Shown here: positions 62,636-64,000 of the stretch, in pieces
Numbering within the stretch: position 1 is the first letter of the stretch
How the letters are laid out: every line of letters begins with the position of its first letter
DNA from: Hevea brasiliensis
Lineage: Eukaryota; Streptophyta; Magnoliopsida; Malpighiales; Euphorbiaceae
Length of the DNA: 64,000 nucleotides
Reading direction: 5' to 3'
Assembly: GCF_030052815.1 (NCBI RefSeq)
Contig: NC_079501.1
Location: 85,011,849-85,075,848, forward strand
Position numbers and translations under genes: made by a program
The notes under the pieces: model-generated
What the model saw: the letters and a program-made list of their open reading frames with translations, nothing else
What the model was told of the DNA's origin: nothing
Databases searched by the model: none

Positions 62636-63232
62636 TTGGTCAACGCAATAAATTCTTCAGTTACTAATGCGTCCGCTTCGGGTTTTGTATGCAATAAATG
62701 CCAGGCCCTATATATATGCAGCAATAGGAAATCACCTTCATACTTCACTTTTCCTTTTTCAGTTTATTTTCAATGCACCACTTCCCTAATTCTAGCTTTT
62801 CCGGTGATAATTCTAATTATGATGGCCATTTTGATCTTTTTTTCGACTGTTTCCTTCGCCCCTCGCCTGAAAATTTATGACCCTTGTGATCGGAGAGCTA
62901 TGAGAATGTCATCTAATGATAGTGAGGGAACCAGACTAATTTACCGATCAAGATCGAAAGTGACGGCTGTGCCGATCTCGAATCAGTATATCGGTATAAT
63001 CGGTAGACCGATCTCAGACAAGAGGACTACTAATTTCGATCTTGATGTCGGTGATCGCCTCTTGAAGTTCATTTGGCTTCCAACCATATTGGGCATCCCG
63101 ACTGCAGCTCGGTTCTGGTCATTGACATCGGCGATGACTCTGCTCAATATCATGAGAGTCATAGTCACCCTATCTGAGCTGCACATCTATCCAATATTTG
63201 TGGCTGGCTTTCTAATCAAACAAATCTTTTGA
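62636..63232 (+). CDS. Unidentified 198-codon ORF in the LTR
   Basis: Plus-strand open frame with a TTG start; the first ATG is at 62789. It has a hydrophobic run (SLILAFPVIILIMMAILIFF) that could be a membrane segment. No family was recognised. Its last ~27 codons are also open in the truncated left LTR copy (40398-40478) with a few substitutions. It may simply be a chance ORF in U3. Confidence 0.2.
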   Translation: MVNAINSSVTNASASGFVCNKCQALYICSNRKSPSYFTFPFSVYFQCTTSLILAFPVIILIMMAILIFFSTVSFAPRLKIYDPCDRRAMRMSSNDSEGTRLIYRSRSKVTAVPISNQYIGIIGRPISDKRTTNFDLDVGDRLLKFIWLPTILGIPTAARFWSLTSAMTLLNIMRVIVTLSELHIYPIFVAGFLIKQIF

Positions 63233-63314
63233 TTCAGCCACATGACTAGGCTTTGACATAGGCCAGCATTCTGGGCTACAGAGTAATCTTAAGCTAGGTA
63301 GAATGTAGTGATGA

Positions 63315-63485
63315 TTTTGAGAGATCGCCCAAATGATGTAATTGAGATTGCCCAACTTATGTAATTAGATCTTTTGAGATCACCCAAATGATGTAATCAG
63401 ATCTTTTGAGATCGCCCAAATGATGTAATCTGATCTTTTGGAAATGAAATGAAAAAATGATGTAATCTGATCTTTTGGAAATGAA
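63315..63485 (+). repeat. ~33-bp tandem repeats (right LTR copy)
   Basis: Counterpart of 40565-40690: GAGATCGCCCAAATGATGTA units with AGATCTTTT. This copy has one extra 3' partial unit (GATGTAATCTGATCTTTTGG twice). Confidence 0.85.
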
Positions 63486-63762
63486 ATGAAATCTTTACTT
63501 TGAATGTTTTTGCTTTGTTATTGTATTGGTTATTTTTCCAATCTCTGATAAGTGTAGTCGATCTGATCCTTAGACGAATCGCCATTTGTCGATCCGCGGG
63601 TTTGGAAGTTTGTTCAATCTGATGACCTTAGTTGACCGATCTCATTTATTCGATTTTTTTACTACGTTTCTGGAACCTTCTTGCAATGTGTCAAGGAGGC
63701 AGCCCGGTTCTGCTAACCAATGTGTCACTTGGGACTTCGTGAGCATTTAATGCTCAGACGGG

Positions 63763-63770
63763 TATAAATA
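63763..63770 (+). promoter_or_regulatory. TATA box of the antisense ORF (right LTR)
   Basis: GGGTATAAATAGGGGGAAAGG, identical to the left copy at 40973, 168 bp before the ATG at 63931. Confidence 0.7.
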
Positions 63771-63930
63771 GGGGGAAAGGTGAGTCATTTGTTTCCTTGT
63801 GTCATTTTCAGACCTCCCCCTAGCAATCTCAGCACTTCCTCTCGCTTTCTAAAGTTTCCAGGCACCGATTCATACTTCAGCAAGGGTTTTGATCTTTTCT
63901 CGGTTAAATTTTCTTTTTTATTTTGTGATA

Positions 63931-64000
63931 ATGAGTGGTACTAAGGGTCAAAGAGCTGCGAGCCCACCTTCCATCAATATTTCATGGACTTCGGAAGAAG
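63931..64000 (+). CDS. Start of the antisense ORF, second copy (cut by window end)
   Basis: ATG at 63931 opens a frame (MSGTKGQRAASPPSI...) that is collinear with 41138 on. At codon 21 it has TCG where the left copy has the stop TAG. It is open to the last base. Whether the rest is intact cannot be seen. Confidence 0.6.
   Translation, partial: MSGTKGQRAASPPSINISWTSEE

Larger units (their letters stand above)
40398..64000 (-). mobile_element. Large Tat/Ogre-type Ty3/gypsy retrotransposon
   Basis: On the minus strand from right to left: 5' LTR (60203 to beyond 64000), PBS, gag, (protease region disrupted), RT, RNase H, second (archaeal-type) RNase H, integrase, tandem-repeat 3' UTR, PPT and a left-truncated 3' LTR (40398-43646). 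The second RNase H domain after the first one, the gag type and the repeat-rich 3' UTR are known marks of the Tat lineage. Without the nested 8-kb element the internal region is ~8.5 kb. Every ORF has stops. The two LTR copies share 40398-41207 with 63145-64000. Confidence 0.85.
60203..64000 (-). repeat. 5' LTR of the Tat element (runs off the window)
   Basis: The inner terminus is at 60203 (plus-strand TGTCGCAAGG; minus-strand ...GTCCTTGCGACA). 60335-60405 has the U5-like block AACACCTTCCCCACCCGTAT on the minus strand. 63145-64000 is collinear with 40398-41207 of the other LTR. By that comparison the LTR should continue ~2.4 kb beyond the window, for a total near 6 kb. The outer end is not visible. 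Confidence 0.65.

Overview
This is nuclear DNA of a flowering plant, most likely a woody eudicot. It contains one intron-rich housekeeping gene, with plant GT-AG introns, in AT-rich DNA packed with nested LTR retrotransposons, solo LTRs, a LINE and fold-back elements. No CRISPR array, operon or tRNA/rRNA gene was seen. A Malpighiales (rubber/cassava-like) origin is only an impression from the sequence style.

Layout. 1-10128 is a stack of retroelements: a Ty3/gypsy 3' end (1-1943), a 3.75-kb solo LTR with a perfect 5-bp target duplication (2079-5829), two copies of a third LTR family (one split around 1944-6382, one solo at 7746-9214), and a decayed minus-strand Ty1/copia element (6383-10128). 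10442-23868 is a complete ten-exon gene for a plastid-type O-acetylserine (thiol)lyase (cysteine synthase), predicted 401 aa, whose introns hold an RTE-type LINE, an LTR remnant and a 2.1-kb non-autonomous LTR element. 24-28 kb is AT-rich with small inverted-repeat elements. 28064-32582 is a long-TIR fold-back element split by a solo LTR. 32655-35314 and 36842-40397 are further solo or truncated LTRs. From 40398 to beyond the window lies a large minus-strand Ty3/gypsy element of the Tat/Ogre type, and a complete plus-strand Ty3/gypsy element (49262-57282, TSD gagtc) has inserted into its gag.

Two things stand out. The element at 19871-22006 in the last intron of the cysteine synthase gene has its two ~212-bp LTRs in inverted, not direct, orientation, yet it has a perfect TSD, a PBS and a PPT. 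The Tat element appears to have very long LTRs (inferred ~6 kb) that carry, antisense to gag-pol, a separate two-exon ORF with its own TATA box and tandem-repeat upstream region. The boundary between its internal region and 3' LTR is a ~100-bp near-perfect hairpin.

How it fits together. The only host gene that looks functional is the cysteine synthase, which makes cysteine from O-acetylserine and sulfide. All its splice sites and catalytic motifs are intact despite the insertions. Every autonomous transposon ORF carries stops or frameshifts; many stops look like C-to-T decay of methylated DNA. Nothing here is likely to move by itself.
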